NCBI GenBank assembly: GCA_021847625.1 | Contig: JAJZQK010000074.1 | Location: 1 to 9,973, forward strand | From: Chloroflexota bacterium | GTDB lineage: Bacteria > Chloroflexota > FW602-bin22 > JAMCYS01 | DNA: 9,973 nucleotides | Direction: 5' to 3' | Part shown: positions 1 to 7,265 of the stretch, piece after piece | Layout: every line of letters begins with the position of its first letter | Numbering within the stretch: the first letter of the stretch is position 1 | The notes under the pieces: generated by a model | Databases searched by the model: none | Told to the model about the DNA's origin: nothing | Seen by the model: only the letters and a program-made list of their open reading frames with translations | Position numbers and translations under genes: made by a program

Positions 1-729
1 GGCCAGGGCCGGCGTCAGCCCCTCTCCGGCGGTGGCAAACCAGGTGTGCAGCGGCACGACCGCCGCCGCGAGCAGTCCGGCTGCCGTCAGCAGCACCGGC
101 CCAAGCAGCCGGAGCTGGGCGCTGTTGGAGGCCAGCAGGCCGGCGACGGTCGGTTCACCGCCACGCGAATAGGCCAGGCCCAGCACGAAGAGGATCAACA
201 GCGCGCTGACCTCGTTCACGATCACGAACTTGGCCCCCGCCGAGAATGACCCTTCGCCGAGGCCGGTCATCAGCACCAGGGCAAAACAGAGGACGGCCAA
301 TTGCCAGAACAGGTAGAGCGTGAGCAGATTGCCGCTCACGAAGACGGCCGCCAGCACGCTCATCGCCAGCAGGAGCACGGGCTGTTGATAGGGCGAATTG
401 GCGGCGCTCGCCATTGGCCCGGCGTTGAACAGCGCCCCAATCCCTGCTACGAGGGCCAGAAGCAAGAGAAACAGGGCGCTCAGACCATCTGCCACGAGGA
501 CGAGCCTGAACTCCACGCCCAGCACCGTCGCCGTCGCCAGCGGCAACGTAATCGGTTCCTTCCCGAGGACCTGGGAGACGAGGAACAGGCTAAGGAGGAC
601 CACGAATTCTATCACCGACAGGCCAAGCCAGGCCTGGGTGAGACGGCTGCCGGAAAACAAGCTGGCGAACGGCACCGCCACCAAGGGCAACAGTATCACG
701 GCCGGCAAGACCCAACTCTCCGGTGGCAA
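1..729 (-). CDS. NuoL/M/N-like proton-antiporter-type membrane subunit (partial, C-terminus beyond window)
   Basis: The reading frame stays open to the left edge and gives 243 residues. I place the start at TTG (729-727) because AGGAGG lies five bases upstream, overlapping the stop of the preceding gene. The protein is a chain of hydrophobic helices. The segment PLHTWF (226-231) followed by EGLTPALA is the conserved loop seen after TM7 in NuoL/NuoM/NuoN, Mrp and hydrogenase-4 subunits, and GAKFVIVNE (165-173) resembles the TM6 region. Such subunits form ion channels in complex I and energy-converting hydrogenases. By my by-eye alignment the TM5 Glu is Gln (Q143 in FWQ) and the TM7 Lys is Ala (A221), so its channel may be altered. 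It is third in a minus-strand operon, nine bases after its neighbour. The family assignment is firm; the identity of the parent complex is not. Confidence 0.82.
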   Translation of the reverse strand, partial: MPPESWVLPAVILLPLVAVPFASLFSGSRLTQAWLGLSVIEFVVLLSLFLVSQVLGKEPITLPLATATVLGVEFRLVLVADGLSALFLLLLALVAGIGALFNAGPMASAANSPYQQPVLLLAMSVLAAVFVSGNLLTLYLFWQLAVLCFALVLMTGLGEGSFSAGAKFVIVNEVSALLILFVLGLAYSRGGEPTVAGLLASNSAQLRLLGPVLLTAAGLLAAAVVPLHTWFATAGEGLTPALA

Positions 730-738
730 CGGCGCCTC

Positions 739-1965
739 CTATTTCAACAGCTGTTCTACGATCGGCTCGACGACCCCCCGGGCCCAGAAGGGCAGGGAGG
801 TCATCAGCCCGAGCAGGACGACGGCGATGGCCATCGCCCCGCCCGAGAAGACGGAGCCCGGGCGCGGCCCCGGGTGCGAGACCGCGCCGAAGAATAACCC
901 GCCGTACCAGCGCACGAGGTACAACAAGGTCAGCACGAGGACGGCAAAGTAGAGAACGGCCGGCCAGGGCGAACTGAGCTCCAACAGGCTCGACAGCAGC
1001 AGCATCTGGCCGATGAACTGCCCGAGCGGCGGTATGCCCGCCAGGGCGAGACCGCCGATGAGGGCCACCACGGCGGTGCCGGGCATGACGACCCCCAGCC
1101 CCCCCAAGTTCGCCAGGCTCGCCTCGCCCGTGCGCACCTCGACCAGGCCGAGCGCCAGGTAGAGGGAGGCCATGCTGAGACCGTAGACGACCACGACGAG
1201 CCAGATTCCGGCCAGCCCGCGGTCCGCGGGGAGCGCCAGGGCGGCGAATACGACGAGCAACTGGGCCAGCGCGCCGTACGCCAGCACGCGGTGGGCGTTG
1301 TCCTCGCCGAGGGCCGCCAGGCTTAGGAGGACGCCCCCGCCCAGGCCTATCCACACCATGACCTCGCGCCAGTAGGTGAACTCGCCGAAGACGCCGAGCA
1401 GCAGGCGGGTGAAGGGATGTATGCCGATGACGAAGACACCGCCCGTGACGAGGAAGGCGCCGGCGGCCGAGGCCACGGGCTGGTTGCCGCCGCGCCAGGC
1501 GAAGCCGACGAGGACGACGACCTTGGTGAGTATCGCCGCTAGGATCAGGAGACTAACCCACTCCACGCCGGTCCCGCGCATGGTGCTGATGCCGTAGCCG
1601 CCATTCTCCCTCACTAGGATCAGCAGGCTGGCCAGCATTGCCAGCGAGCCGACGACGCCCCCCAGCGTCAGAGGGAGGGTCAGGGTGTTGGCGCCGAGCT
1701 GGCCTATGCCCCAGGCAAAGAGGAAGAAGGCGACCGCCCACAGGCCGTAGAACAGCAGCACGTTGTCGACGCCGAAGAAGACGAGGCCAAGCGCGATGAA
1801 GAAGACCACTAGCAGCAGCATGTGGCCGCCGCCGGACCAGCGGAGCAGGTAGACCGACGTAAGAAGGCCAATGATGGCAGTCAGCACCAACAGGGCACTG
1901 CCCAACGGGCCGAGGCCCATGATGTCGAGCGGGAACTGGATGGTCAGATGGCTTAGTACGCCCAC
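739..1965 (-). CDS. NuoL/M/N-like proton-antiporter-type membrane subunit
   Basis: This 408-residue integral membrane protein has roughly a dozen hydrophobic helices. I chose GTG at 1965 because GGGAGGG lies seven bases upstream and it falls one base after the stop of the previous gene; an in-frame GTG at 1998 would overlap that gene and has no comparable site. Family marks are EDNAHRVLAYGALAQ (221-235), matching the DLKRxLAYSS segment after TM8, and ALAGIPPLGQFIGQ (307-320), matching the LAGIPP motif at TM11-12. K148 sits where the TM7 Lys is expected, with W157 matching the loop Trp. The TM5 Glu of the WE motif is replaced (W76-A77), and the charged TM12 residue is Gln (Q320). At 408 residues it is shorter than typical NuoM or NuoL (about 500-600). 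It probably belongs to a complex-I-like or Ech/Mbh-like ion-translocating assembly. Confidence 0.85.
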   Translation of the reverse strand: MGVLSHLTIQFPLDIMGLGPLGSALLVLTAIIGLLTSVYLLRWSGGGHMLLLVVFFIALGLVFFGVDNVLLFYGLWAVAFFLFAWGIGQLGANTLTLPLTLGGVVGSLAMLASLLILVRENGGYGISTMRGTGVEWVSLLILAAILTKVVVLVGFAWRGGNQPVASAAGAFLVTGGVFVIGIHPFTRLLLGVFGEFTYWREVMVWIGLGGGVLLSLAALGEDNAHRVLAYGALAQLLVVFAALALPADRGLAGIWLVVVVYGLSMASLYLALGLVEVRTGEASLANLGGLGVVMPGTAVVALIGGLALAGIPPLGQFIGQMLLLSSLLELSSPWPAVLYFAVLVLTLLYLVRWYGGLFFGAVSHPGPRPGSVFSGGAMAIAVVLLGLMTSLPFWARGVVEPIVEQLLK

Positions 1966-1966
1966 G

Positions 1967-2872
1967 CTAGAACCCTCCCGCCGCCAGGGCCAAGGCACCG
2001 ACCGCCAGCAGGGCCAAGGGGATCCAGGCGTAGGCCAGGACGCGCTCCGGCTGGCGGCGGCGCATAACTTCGAACAGCCCGCCGAACAGGGCGAGCGTCA
2101 CCGCGTACTTCGGCCAGAAGGCGGTGAACTGCACCAGGGCATCGCTGCCGGGGCCCGCCCAGAAGAGCAGCACCAGGCTTGCCAGGAGAACAAAGGTGGA
2201 AGCGCCCCGCAGCACCTGGACCAGAATGGCCTCGGCGGCGCCGTTAGCCTCGGCTAGGCTCTCCTTCCAGAGGGTACCCAGCAACGAGACGTGCACGCGG
2301 GCCGCCAGCAGCGCCACCACGAAGGAGAGGCCGCCTGCCCACGACATGGCCTGCGGGCCGGCCGTGCTCTGCGCGAGGAGGATATCCCCCAGCAACAACG
2401 AGCGAACCTTGACCGCCGGCACGAACAGGGCGAGCAACAGAACGAGGTCGTAGATCAGGAGCAGGGCATCTCGGCCCTGGCTATTCCCTTGGCCGCGGGC
2501 GACCCAGTCGCTTGCATAGAAGGCGCCGACCACGGGGATCCAGAGCAGAAAGAGAACGACGATCAGGTTGTTGGCGTAGGCGAGCTGGGGCGAGAAGGCC
2601 GCCCGCCAGATGGAGACGGAAGCCATCGCCGTGGCCAGCAGGCCGATCAGGAGCGCCGTCGTGGTGGCCCCCAGCTCCCGCCCGCTCGGCTTCAAGCCGA
2701 GCCGACCCAAGGTGAGCGTGTCCGCAAAGACGGCTCGCCAGGCCGAAGCCTGCTCGCGCCGGGCAAGCGTTGCCAACCAGCGCAGGCCCCACGCCGAAAG
2801 GACGCCCATCAGTATTACGAAGAGAAGCCCCGGGAAGAGCAGAAATCCCAACGCGTACAAGAGAGAATCCAC
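1967..2872 (-). CDS. NuoH/HyfC-like complex I subunit 1-type membrane protein
   Basis: This 301-residue protein begins at GTG (2872); the upstream site (GGACGG) is weak. It has about eight hydrophobic segments. Residues 113-168 follow the NuoH/HyfC pattern of a gatekeeper helix and a polar loop, then LLLIYDLVLLLALF (137-150), where the family has a YE-containing helix, then SLLLGDILLAQ. The basic turn MRRRQPERVLAYAWIPLAL (270-288) matches the C-terminal loop and last helix of HyfC/NuoH proteins. In complex I and membrane-bound hydrogenases this subunit anchors the peripheral arm and forms the quinone or proton entry region. The charged loops are much diverged from NuoH, so the class is recognised mainly from helix pattern, motif order and operon context. 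Two NuoL/M/N-like genes follow directly. No hydrogenase or NuoCD subunit lies in the window. Confidence 0.68.
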   Translation of the reverse strand: MDSLLYALGFLLFPGLLFVILMGVLSAWGLRWLATLARREQASAWRAVFADTLTLGRLGLKPSGRELGATTTALLIGLLATAMASVSIWRAAFSPQLAYANNLIVVLFLLWIPVVGAFYASDWVARGQGNSQGRDALLLIYDLVLLLALFVPAVKVRSLLLGDILLAQSTAGPQAMSWAGGLSFVVALLAARVHVSLLGTLWKESLAEANGAAEAILVQVLRGASTFVLLASLVLLFWAGPGSDALVQFTAFWPKYAVTLALFGGLFEVMRRRQPERVLAYAWIPLALLAVGALALAAGGF

Positions 2873-2886
2873 GGTTTTCCGTCCAA

Positions 2887-2920
2887 GCCCGGGCGGGCAG
2901 AGTGATCTGCCCGCCCGGGC
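2887..2920. repeat. Perfect 14-bp hairpin between the AOR and membrane-subunit genes
   Basis: Arms 2887-2900 and 2907-2920 are exact reverse complements, with loop AGTGAT. No T-run follows on either strand, so it is not a textbook intrinsic terminator. It sits in the 86-bp gap between the AOR stop and the GTG start of the NuoH-like gene, ending 15 bases before that start. It could reduce read-through, protect the mRNA 3' end, or be a copy of a dispersed GC-rich palindromic repeat. Confidence 0.7.
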
Positions 2921-2958
2921 CGCGTTTCATCGCCGGCAAGGCCCCGGGCCCCGTGGGG

Positions 2959-4668
2959 CTAGAACCTGACCACTTCCTCGATTTCGGCAAGCGATACGTC
3001 GAAGACCGTGTTATGCGGCGCCACCGGTTCGGTCCGGAAGTACTCTGGCATCCGTGCGTGAACCGGCGGCACCCCCGCCGCCTTGTTGAAGGCTATCTCG
3101 TCGCGCATGACCTCGGTGCCCAGCTGGGTCCAGTAATCGGAAGGTACCTCCTCGCCCAACAGGGCCGAGACCAGCGCCGGGATGATGTCCGGATTGGCGC
3201 CGACCGGGGCGATGGCAAACAGGCAGATGCCCAGGGCGTCGATGGCCGCCGCCGATATCTGGGCCGACCGCGAGACCTCCTCCTGGCCGGCCGGGTCCGT
3301 GTGGGGGATCTTCATGCGGACCGAATTGCCGGCGGTATGGTCGGCGCCCTGCGGCGAGGTGATGAAGGTCACGCCGTTGCCCTTGATCACCCGCGGGTCG
3401 TAGGCCGGAACGGCCTGCCCCAGGATGGCCGGTACGCGCGTGAGCCCCAGCACGCGGCCCGTGGCCACGGCGCCCTGCGCCAGCACCCGCCCCAGCATCG
3501 TGCCGCAACTGATCTCCTCTAGAAGGCGGCGCACCCCGTTCATATCCCCGAACTTGGCCAGTCCCGCGTCCATCGCCAGACCAAGCGCCGCCCCTACCTC
3601 AATTGTATCGGCCCCGAAGTCATTGCACCAGCGGTTGATCTCCGCTATGTAATCCAGATCTCCCAGGCCAAGGTTACTGCCGCACAGGCCCATCGTCTCG
3701 TACTCGATGGGCGAGCAATAGGCCCTGCCCTCGCGGTCGGCGAAGACGTTGGAGCTGCGGATGATGCAGCCGGGCATGCACGAGTGGGTCGTGCGCCCCT
3801 CGCCGCCCCGTTCCAATATGAGGTCACGCAACCTCTCCCCGCTGATCGCTTCGCTCCGGGCGAAATCGCCCCTGCGGAAGTTGTTGGTCGGCAGCGCGCC
3901 CAGGCCGTTCACGTACGCGACGAGCGCGGGCGTGCCGTACTTCGGATAGCTCTCGCTCGTAACAGGGTGCTCGAGCAGGGCCTGGTTGAAGCGCTTCGCT
4001 TCCCGGCGGAAGGCCTCCGGATCGGCTATCGGCGGCTCGCTGCCGCCCGCGTCGTCGACGACCAGCGTCTTCAGGCCCTTGCCGCCCATGATGGCGCCGA
4101 CGCCGCCGCGCGCACAGTAGCGGTTCGCGCCGCCCTCCATGTCGGTCACGGCGATGCCGGCGATCATGTAGCCGCGTTCGCCGGCCGGGCCGATGGTAGT
4201 GACGCTCACGCGGCTGCCGTGCTCGCCGCGCAGCGAGTCCGCGGTGGCAAAGCAGCCCAGACCCCACACCCTGTCGGCCGGGAGCAGGCGAGCGCCTTCT
4301 TTGTCGATCTTGAGGAGGTAATGCTTGCCGTCAGGCGCCTGACCTTCGACAATTACCAGCCTGTAGCCCAACCTCCCGAGCTTATGCCCCAGCGTGCCGC
4401 CGCCGTTTGCCTCTTTGATGCCGCCGGTCAGCGGACTCTTCGTGCCCACGGAGATGCGCCCGGAACTGGACACGCCGAGGTGCCCGGCGAAGATGCCGGT
4501 GGCAAAGACGAGCTTGTTTCCCGGGCCCAGAGGATCGCAAGTAGGCTCTACTTCGTCGATCACGACCTTGTCGGTGAGGGCGCGCCCCCCCAGCCTCCGG
4601 TATCGCTGAGGAAGTGGTTCCTCTGTCACCGACAACGTGCTCATGTCGACTCGCAGTAGTTTCTCCAT
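2959..4668 (-). CDS. aor: Aldehyde:ferredoxin oxidoreductase family protein (tungsten/molybdopterin)
   Basis: This full-length 569-residue protein is a member of the AOR family, cytoplasmic enzymes that oxidise aldehydes to carboxylic acids with a bis-pyranopterin W or Mo centre and pass electrons to ferredoxin. The N-terminus MEKLLRVDMSTLSVTEEPLP and the LGGRAL segment near residue 26 are typical. YCARGGVGAIMGGKGLK (184-200) is the family's glycine-rich pterin-binding stretch. IEYET (321-325), NDFGADTIEVG (349-359) and DALGIC (477-482) are the other conserved AOR motifs; C482 is the distal 4Fe-4S ligand. The proximal cluster motif reads THSCMPGC (294-301), so the usual first Cys of CxxCxxxC is T294. 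ATG at 4668 has a very close GAGAGGA upstream. Substrate cannot be told from sequence. A sigma70-type promoter lies upstream, and complex-I-like genes lie downstream. Confidence 0.94.
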   Translation of the reverse strand: MEKLLRVDMSTLSVTEEPLPQRYRRLGGRALTDKVVIDEVEPTCDPLGPGNKLVFATGIFAGHLGVSSSGRISVGTKSPLTGGIKEANGGGTLGHKLGRLGYRLVIVEGQAPDGKHYLLKIDKEGARLLPADRVWGLGCFATADSLRGEHGSRVSVTTIGPAGERGYMIAGIAVTDMEGGANRYCARGGVGAIMGGKGLKTLVVDDAGGSEPPIADPEAFRREAKRFNQALLEHPVTSESYPKYGTPALVAYVNGLGALPTNNFRRGDFARSEAISGERLRDLILERGGEGRTTHSCMPGCIIRSSNVFADREGRAYCSPIEYETMGLCGSNLGLGDLDYIAEINRWCNDFGADTIEVGAALGLAMDAGLAKFGDMNGVRRLLEEISCGTMLGRVLAQGAVATGRVLGLTRVPAILGQAVPAYDPRVIKGNGVTFITSPQGADHTAGNSVRMKIPHTDPAGQEEVSRSAQISAAAIDALGICLFAIAPVGANPDIIPALVSALLGEEVPSDYWTQLGTEVMRDEIAFNKAAGVPPVHARMPEYFRTEPVAPHNTVFDVSLAEIEEVVRF

Positions 4669-4737
4669 TCCTCTCTACCCTACCTCACTGTAGCCAAGCG
4701 ATAATTGCTTCAAGACAACGCATACCCCAACAAAGCT

Positions 4738-4766
4738 ACTATAGCACGGGCTCATAAGGTGGTCAA
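4738..4766 (-). promoter_or_regulatory. Sigma70-type promoter for the AOR gene
   Basis: Read on the minus strand, TTGACC (4766-4761) and TATAGT (4743-4738) are separated by exactly 17 bases. Transcription would start near 4731, giving a 5' leader of about 63 bases before the ATG at 4668. It lies in the gap upstream of AOR with no competing gene, and both spacing and match to consensus are good. Confidence 0.65.
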
Positions 4767-4914
4767 CAGAACCGCGGAGGGCAGTACCCCTTGCCAGCCA
4801 GGCCGGCAACCGCGGGGAATCGCCCATCGCCGCCGGGCAACGAATTGCTGGCGCCCGCCTCGTGTCTCTGGGCGAGCTGCTGGGCAGGCGCTGGGACGAC
4901 CCTCACCCTAACCA

Positions 4915-4931
4915 TCTCCCTGGAAGGGAAA
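4915..4931. repeat. Short degenerate hairpin repeat
   Basis: TCTCCCT (4915-4921) faces AGGGAAA (4925-4931) across a three-base loop, one mismatch from a perfect inverted repeat. The flanking CCCTCACCCTAACC (about 4900-4913) gives it the look of a widespread bacterial palindromic repeat of the form CTCTCCC...GGGAGAG. Assigning it to that group is from memory of similar sequences, not from a search. Confidence 0.35.
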
Positions 4932-5005
4932 GGGAATCCTTGGGCACCTACGGTTGGTTGCTGGTACACCACTTGCCCCATCTTCAGGGGACTATGGGCA
5001 CAGCC

Positions 5006-6526
5006 CTACAGGGTGCCGAAGAAGGGGGCGATGAACCGGAAGAGGCAGACGTAGTCGAGGGCGAGCAGGGCCAGGTAAAGGCCCAGAACCGCCACGGGCG
5101 CGAGCAGGCGGGGAACGAGGCTCAGCAGGCCGGCGACAAAGAACAGGCCGATCGGCACGATAGCCGGGAACAGATAGCGCCCCTGGGCCTGGATGAAGGT
5201 GAGGTTGTAGTAGATCAGCTCGCCGAAGACGAGGACGGCGCAGAGTCCCAGCAAGGCGAGCGCCAGGCGCTCCGACTCGGCGTAGGGCGCCCTCGGCCGC
5301 GATAGCCGCCAGACCAAGATGGCGAAGCCCACGGTCGCCGCCGCCGAGAGAAGCGCCAGCGCCAGGTAGATGCGGCTATCCACGAGGACCCCCATCCAAC
5401 CGAACTGGGCCCAGAAGCTTCGGAAGGTGGTCGTTACGAAGTAATTGAGGCCGGCCAAGTCGTACACCGTCCGCGGCTGGCCGATGACGACGGCGTCGTG
5501 GCGGGCCAGGCCGAAGATGTCCAGGCCGCCGTAGGTGAGGGCGTTACGCACGAACCACCAGGCCGAGAGGAGCCCGGCCGTGCCGTACGCGATGACAAGC
5601 TGGACGGACAGCGAAGGCTCCCGCGTCCGGGACGCCGATCCCGCCCCACCCGCGGCCGATAGCACCGGCCGGGAGGCATTCCCCTGAAAATGACTGCTCG
5701 TGCTGGGGTACGTAGGGGCGGACGGCTCTGTCCGCCCGGGGCCGGCAGAGCCGCCGGCCCCTACGGGAGCAAGTAGGGAGCCGTCTAGGGAACGCCTCAT
5801 CAGCCACCAGCGAGCGAGCAGCGCCGCCGGGGCCAGAGCCAGGGAGGAATAGATCGTCACCTTGGTAAGGAGCGCCGCCCCCAGCAGCACGCCCAGGAGG
5901 ACGCTTCGCCGGTAGGTGAAGCCTCGACGGACACCGCTGAGGGCCACGAGGAGGATCAGCACCAGCACGAGCTCCGCGAGCGTGTCGTTGTTCAGCGCCG
6001 CGCTCATGGCGATGTGCATCGGCACTCCCGCCACGAACGCCACCGTGCCCACCGCGAGCAGTGGCGACCCGGGCAGGGCCTCGCGCACGACCTTGTAGCC
6101 GGCCAACAATACGAGAGCCCCCAGCAGCACCGAGAACGAGCGCAAGATCAAGATCTGGCGATTGAGGCTCAGACCTTCCGTCAGATCGTAGAGCCCGGCG
6201 GAGAGGATGTAGTAGAGGGGCGGCTGATGCGACTCGTACCTGATGCCGTCGATCGGCATCGGGTCTGGGAACTGGGCGGGCTTCAGCTGTTCCAGGTAGT
6301 GCTGGTCGTAGTCGCCCTGCTGCAACACCGGCAAGGTTCCGGTCATCGCGATCTGGCGGAGGTAGTTGAAATGGGCCGGTTCGTCGGGATTGTTCCACTT
6401 GGGGGTCTTGACGGTGTAGGCAACGCCGAAGGCGACGTAGAGGGTTACGATCGCGGCCAGCGCAAAATGCCGGACGGCGAGCCTAGAGCGCCGGCTGCCG
6501 ATGGTTGTACTGTCCCCTGAGGTCAT
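5006..6526 (-). CDS. Multi-pass GT-C-type glycosyltransferase (DUF2142/ArnT/PMT-like)
   Basis: This 506-residue membrane protein starts at ATG 6526, inside the end of the upstream GT2 gene (44-bp overlap, suggesting translational coupling), with AAGG upstream. After a first helix (about 20-37) the loop NNPDEPAHFNYLRQIA (45-60) carries the Asp-Glu pair (D48, E49) typical of GT-C catalytic loops. SHQPPLYY (99-106), AALNNDTLAELV (176-187) and QGRYLFPAIVP (448-458) fit the DUF2142/PMT pattern, and about ten further helices follow. These enzymes take a sugar from a polyprenyl-phosphate donor and transfer it on the outer face to a glycan, lipid or protein. Residues about 249-306 form a Gly/Ser/Pro-rich loop, part of which (253-272) is encoded by a palindromic DNA element; this looks like an insertion that kept the frame. 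Acceptor and sugar are unknown. Confidence 0.82.
   Translation of the reverse strand: MTSGDSTTIGSRRSRLAVRHFALAAIVTLYVAFGVAYTVKTPKWNNPDEPAHFNYLRQIAMTGTLPVLQQGDYDQHYLEQLKPAQFPDPMPIDGIRYESHQPPLYYILSAGLYDLTEGLSLNRQILILRSFSVLLGALVLLAGYKVVREALPGSPLLAVGTVAFVAGVPMHIAMSAALNNDTLAELVLVLILLVALSGVRRGFTYRRSVLLGVLLGAALLTKVTIYSSLALAPAALLARWWLMRRSLDGSLLAPVGAGGSAGPGRTEPSAPTYPSTSSHFQGNASRPVLSAAGGAGSASRTREPSLSVQLVIAYGTAGLLSAWWFVRNALTYGGLDIFGLARHDAVVIGQPRTVYDLAGLNYFVTTTFRSFWAQFGWMGVLVDSRIYLALALLSAAATVGFAILVWRLSRPRAPYAESERLALALLGLCAVLVFGELIYYNLTFIQAQGRYLFPAIVPIGLFFVAGLLSLVPRLLAPVAVLGLYLALLALDYVCLFRFIAPFFGTL
5711..5765. repeat. 55-bp palindromic repeat inserted in the GT-C coding sequence
   Basis: The 20-base arms 5711-5730 and 5746-5765 are reverse complements at 18 of 20 positions. 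The first nine bases (CGTAGGGGC) and the last nine (GCCCCTACG) match perfectly. Two alternative nested hairpins exist: 5716-5723 with 5730-5737, and 5738-5745 with 5754-5761, both perfect 8-bp stems. The element encodes residues 253-272 of the membrane protein without a stop or frameshift. The design resembles small non-autonomous palindromic repeats that occasionally enter genes, such as the Rickettsia RPEs. Confidence 0.75.
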
Positions 6527-7265
6527 TTATGCGTACCTTCACCACGTCCCCGAACATCCGGAAAGTATCCCGAACCGGGTTGACCTTGCTGCCCTTGGCA
6601 TAGTACCAATCGATGGGAATCTCGGCCACCCGGTACCCGCTCCGCAAGGCCAGGAAGAGCAGCTCGACGTCGAAGCCGGTCACCATCGGCCCCTTGATCG
6701 GCCTACCGTCGTCCGAGTACAGCCGCATGCGGTTGAAGAGGTCACGCGCCACCGCGGCCCGCAGGCACTTGAACCCGCACTGGGTGTCCTGAAAGCCGCC
6801 CACCGTCAACAAGCGCACCAGGCGATTGAAGACCCTACCCATCAGATGCCGGTAGAAGGGTTCACCGTAGCGCTTTGCCCCCGTCGCTTCCCGAGAGCCG
6901 ATGGCGATGTCATATCCCTGCGCGAAGGAAGGCAAGAACTTGGCCACTTCTTCGATCGGCATGGAGAGGTCGGCGTCGCAGATGAAGGCCAGCTCCCCCC
7001 GCGCCGCCAGAATGCCGCCGCGCACGGCCGCCGCCTTGCCCAGATGCCTAAGGTTCAGCAAGCGAACCCGCCCATCCAGGGCGGTAAAGCGCTCGGCTAC
7101 CGCGGCCGTGCCGTCCTCGCTGCCGTCGTTGGCGACGACAACCTCCCATTCGTAGTCCTGTTTGCGAAGATAGGCAACGATCTTGGCGAGGCTGTCGGGC
7201 AGGCGGGACTCCTCGTTGTAGGCGGGGACGATGAGCGATAAGAAAGGCGCGTTGCTGCCGGCTAT
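6483..7265 (-). CDS. GT2 glycosyltransferase, dolichyl-phosphate beta-glucosyltransferase-like
   Basis: This 260-residue cytoplasmic or membrane-associated enzyme probably transfers a sugar from a nucleotide donor to a polyprenyl phosphate. SLIVPAYNEESRLPDSL (10-26) and NDGSEDGT (46-53) are the GT-A nucleotide-binding segments. CDADLSMP (96-103) holds the DxD metal motif (D97, D99). GFQDTQCGFKC (157-167), GFDVELL (197-203) and GSKVNPVRDTFRMF (225-238) closely match the DPG-synthase/DPM branch. There is no C-terminal helix pair. No ATG, GTG or TTG lies in frame upstream of the conserved N-terminus: the first TTG, at 7061, would delete it. ATA at 7265 has GAGGAGG eight bases upstream and gives an ideal N-terminus (MAGSNAPFLSLIVPAYNEE); CTG at 7313 lacks a ribosome site. 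The gene heads a two-gene operon with the GT-C enzyme. Family assignment is strong; the start is unusual. Confidence 0.85.
   Translation of the reverse strand: MAGSNAPFLSLIVPAYNEESRLPDSLAKIVAYLRKQDYEWEVVVANDGSEDGTAAVAERFTALDGRVRLLNLRHLGKAAAVRGGILAARGELAFICDADLSMPIEEVAKFLPSFAQGYDIAIGSREATGAKRYGEPFYRHLMGRVFNRLVRLLTVGGFQDTQCGFKCLRAAVARDLFNRMRLYSDDGRPIKGPMVTGFDVELLFLALRSGYRVAEIPIDWYYAKGSKVNPVRDTFRMFGDVVKVRINDLRGQYNHRQPAL

Larger units (their letters stand above)
4669..5005. other. 337-bp intergenic region between AOR and the GT-C glycosyltransferase
   Basis: Short open frames here have no Shine-Dalgarno site and no recognisable motifs, so I see no gene. The region holds the AOR promoter (4738-4766) and a degenerate hairpin repeat (4915-4931). 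A weak hairpin around 4997-5017 overlaps the stop codon of the glycosyltransferase gene but has no T-run. I found no tRNA, and no riboswitch that I can recognise. Confidence 0.6.

Noticed and set aside
301..897. Plus-strand 198-residue Gln/Arg/Glu-rich frame, with similar long plus-strand frames at 3784-4659 and 7835-9118
   Set aside because: They are antisense shadows of clear minus-strand genes, with compositions typical of such frames.
1963..1998. GTG at 1998 as start of the NuoL/M/N-like gene
   Set aside because: GTG at 1965 has a well-spaced GGGAGGG and avoids a 32-bp overlap with the preceding gene.
2887..2920. Intrinsic terminator for AOR
   Set aside because: The stem is excellent, but neither strand has a following T-run, so I list it as a hairpin repeat instead.
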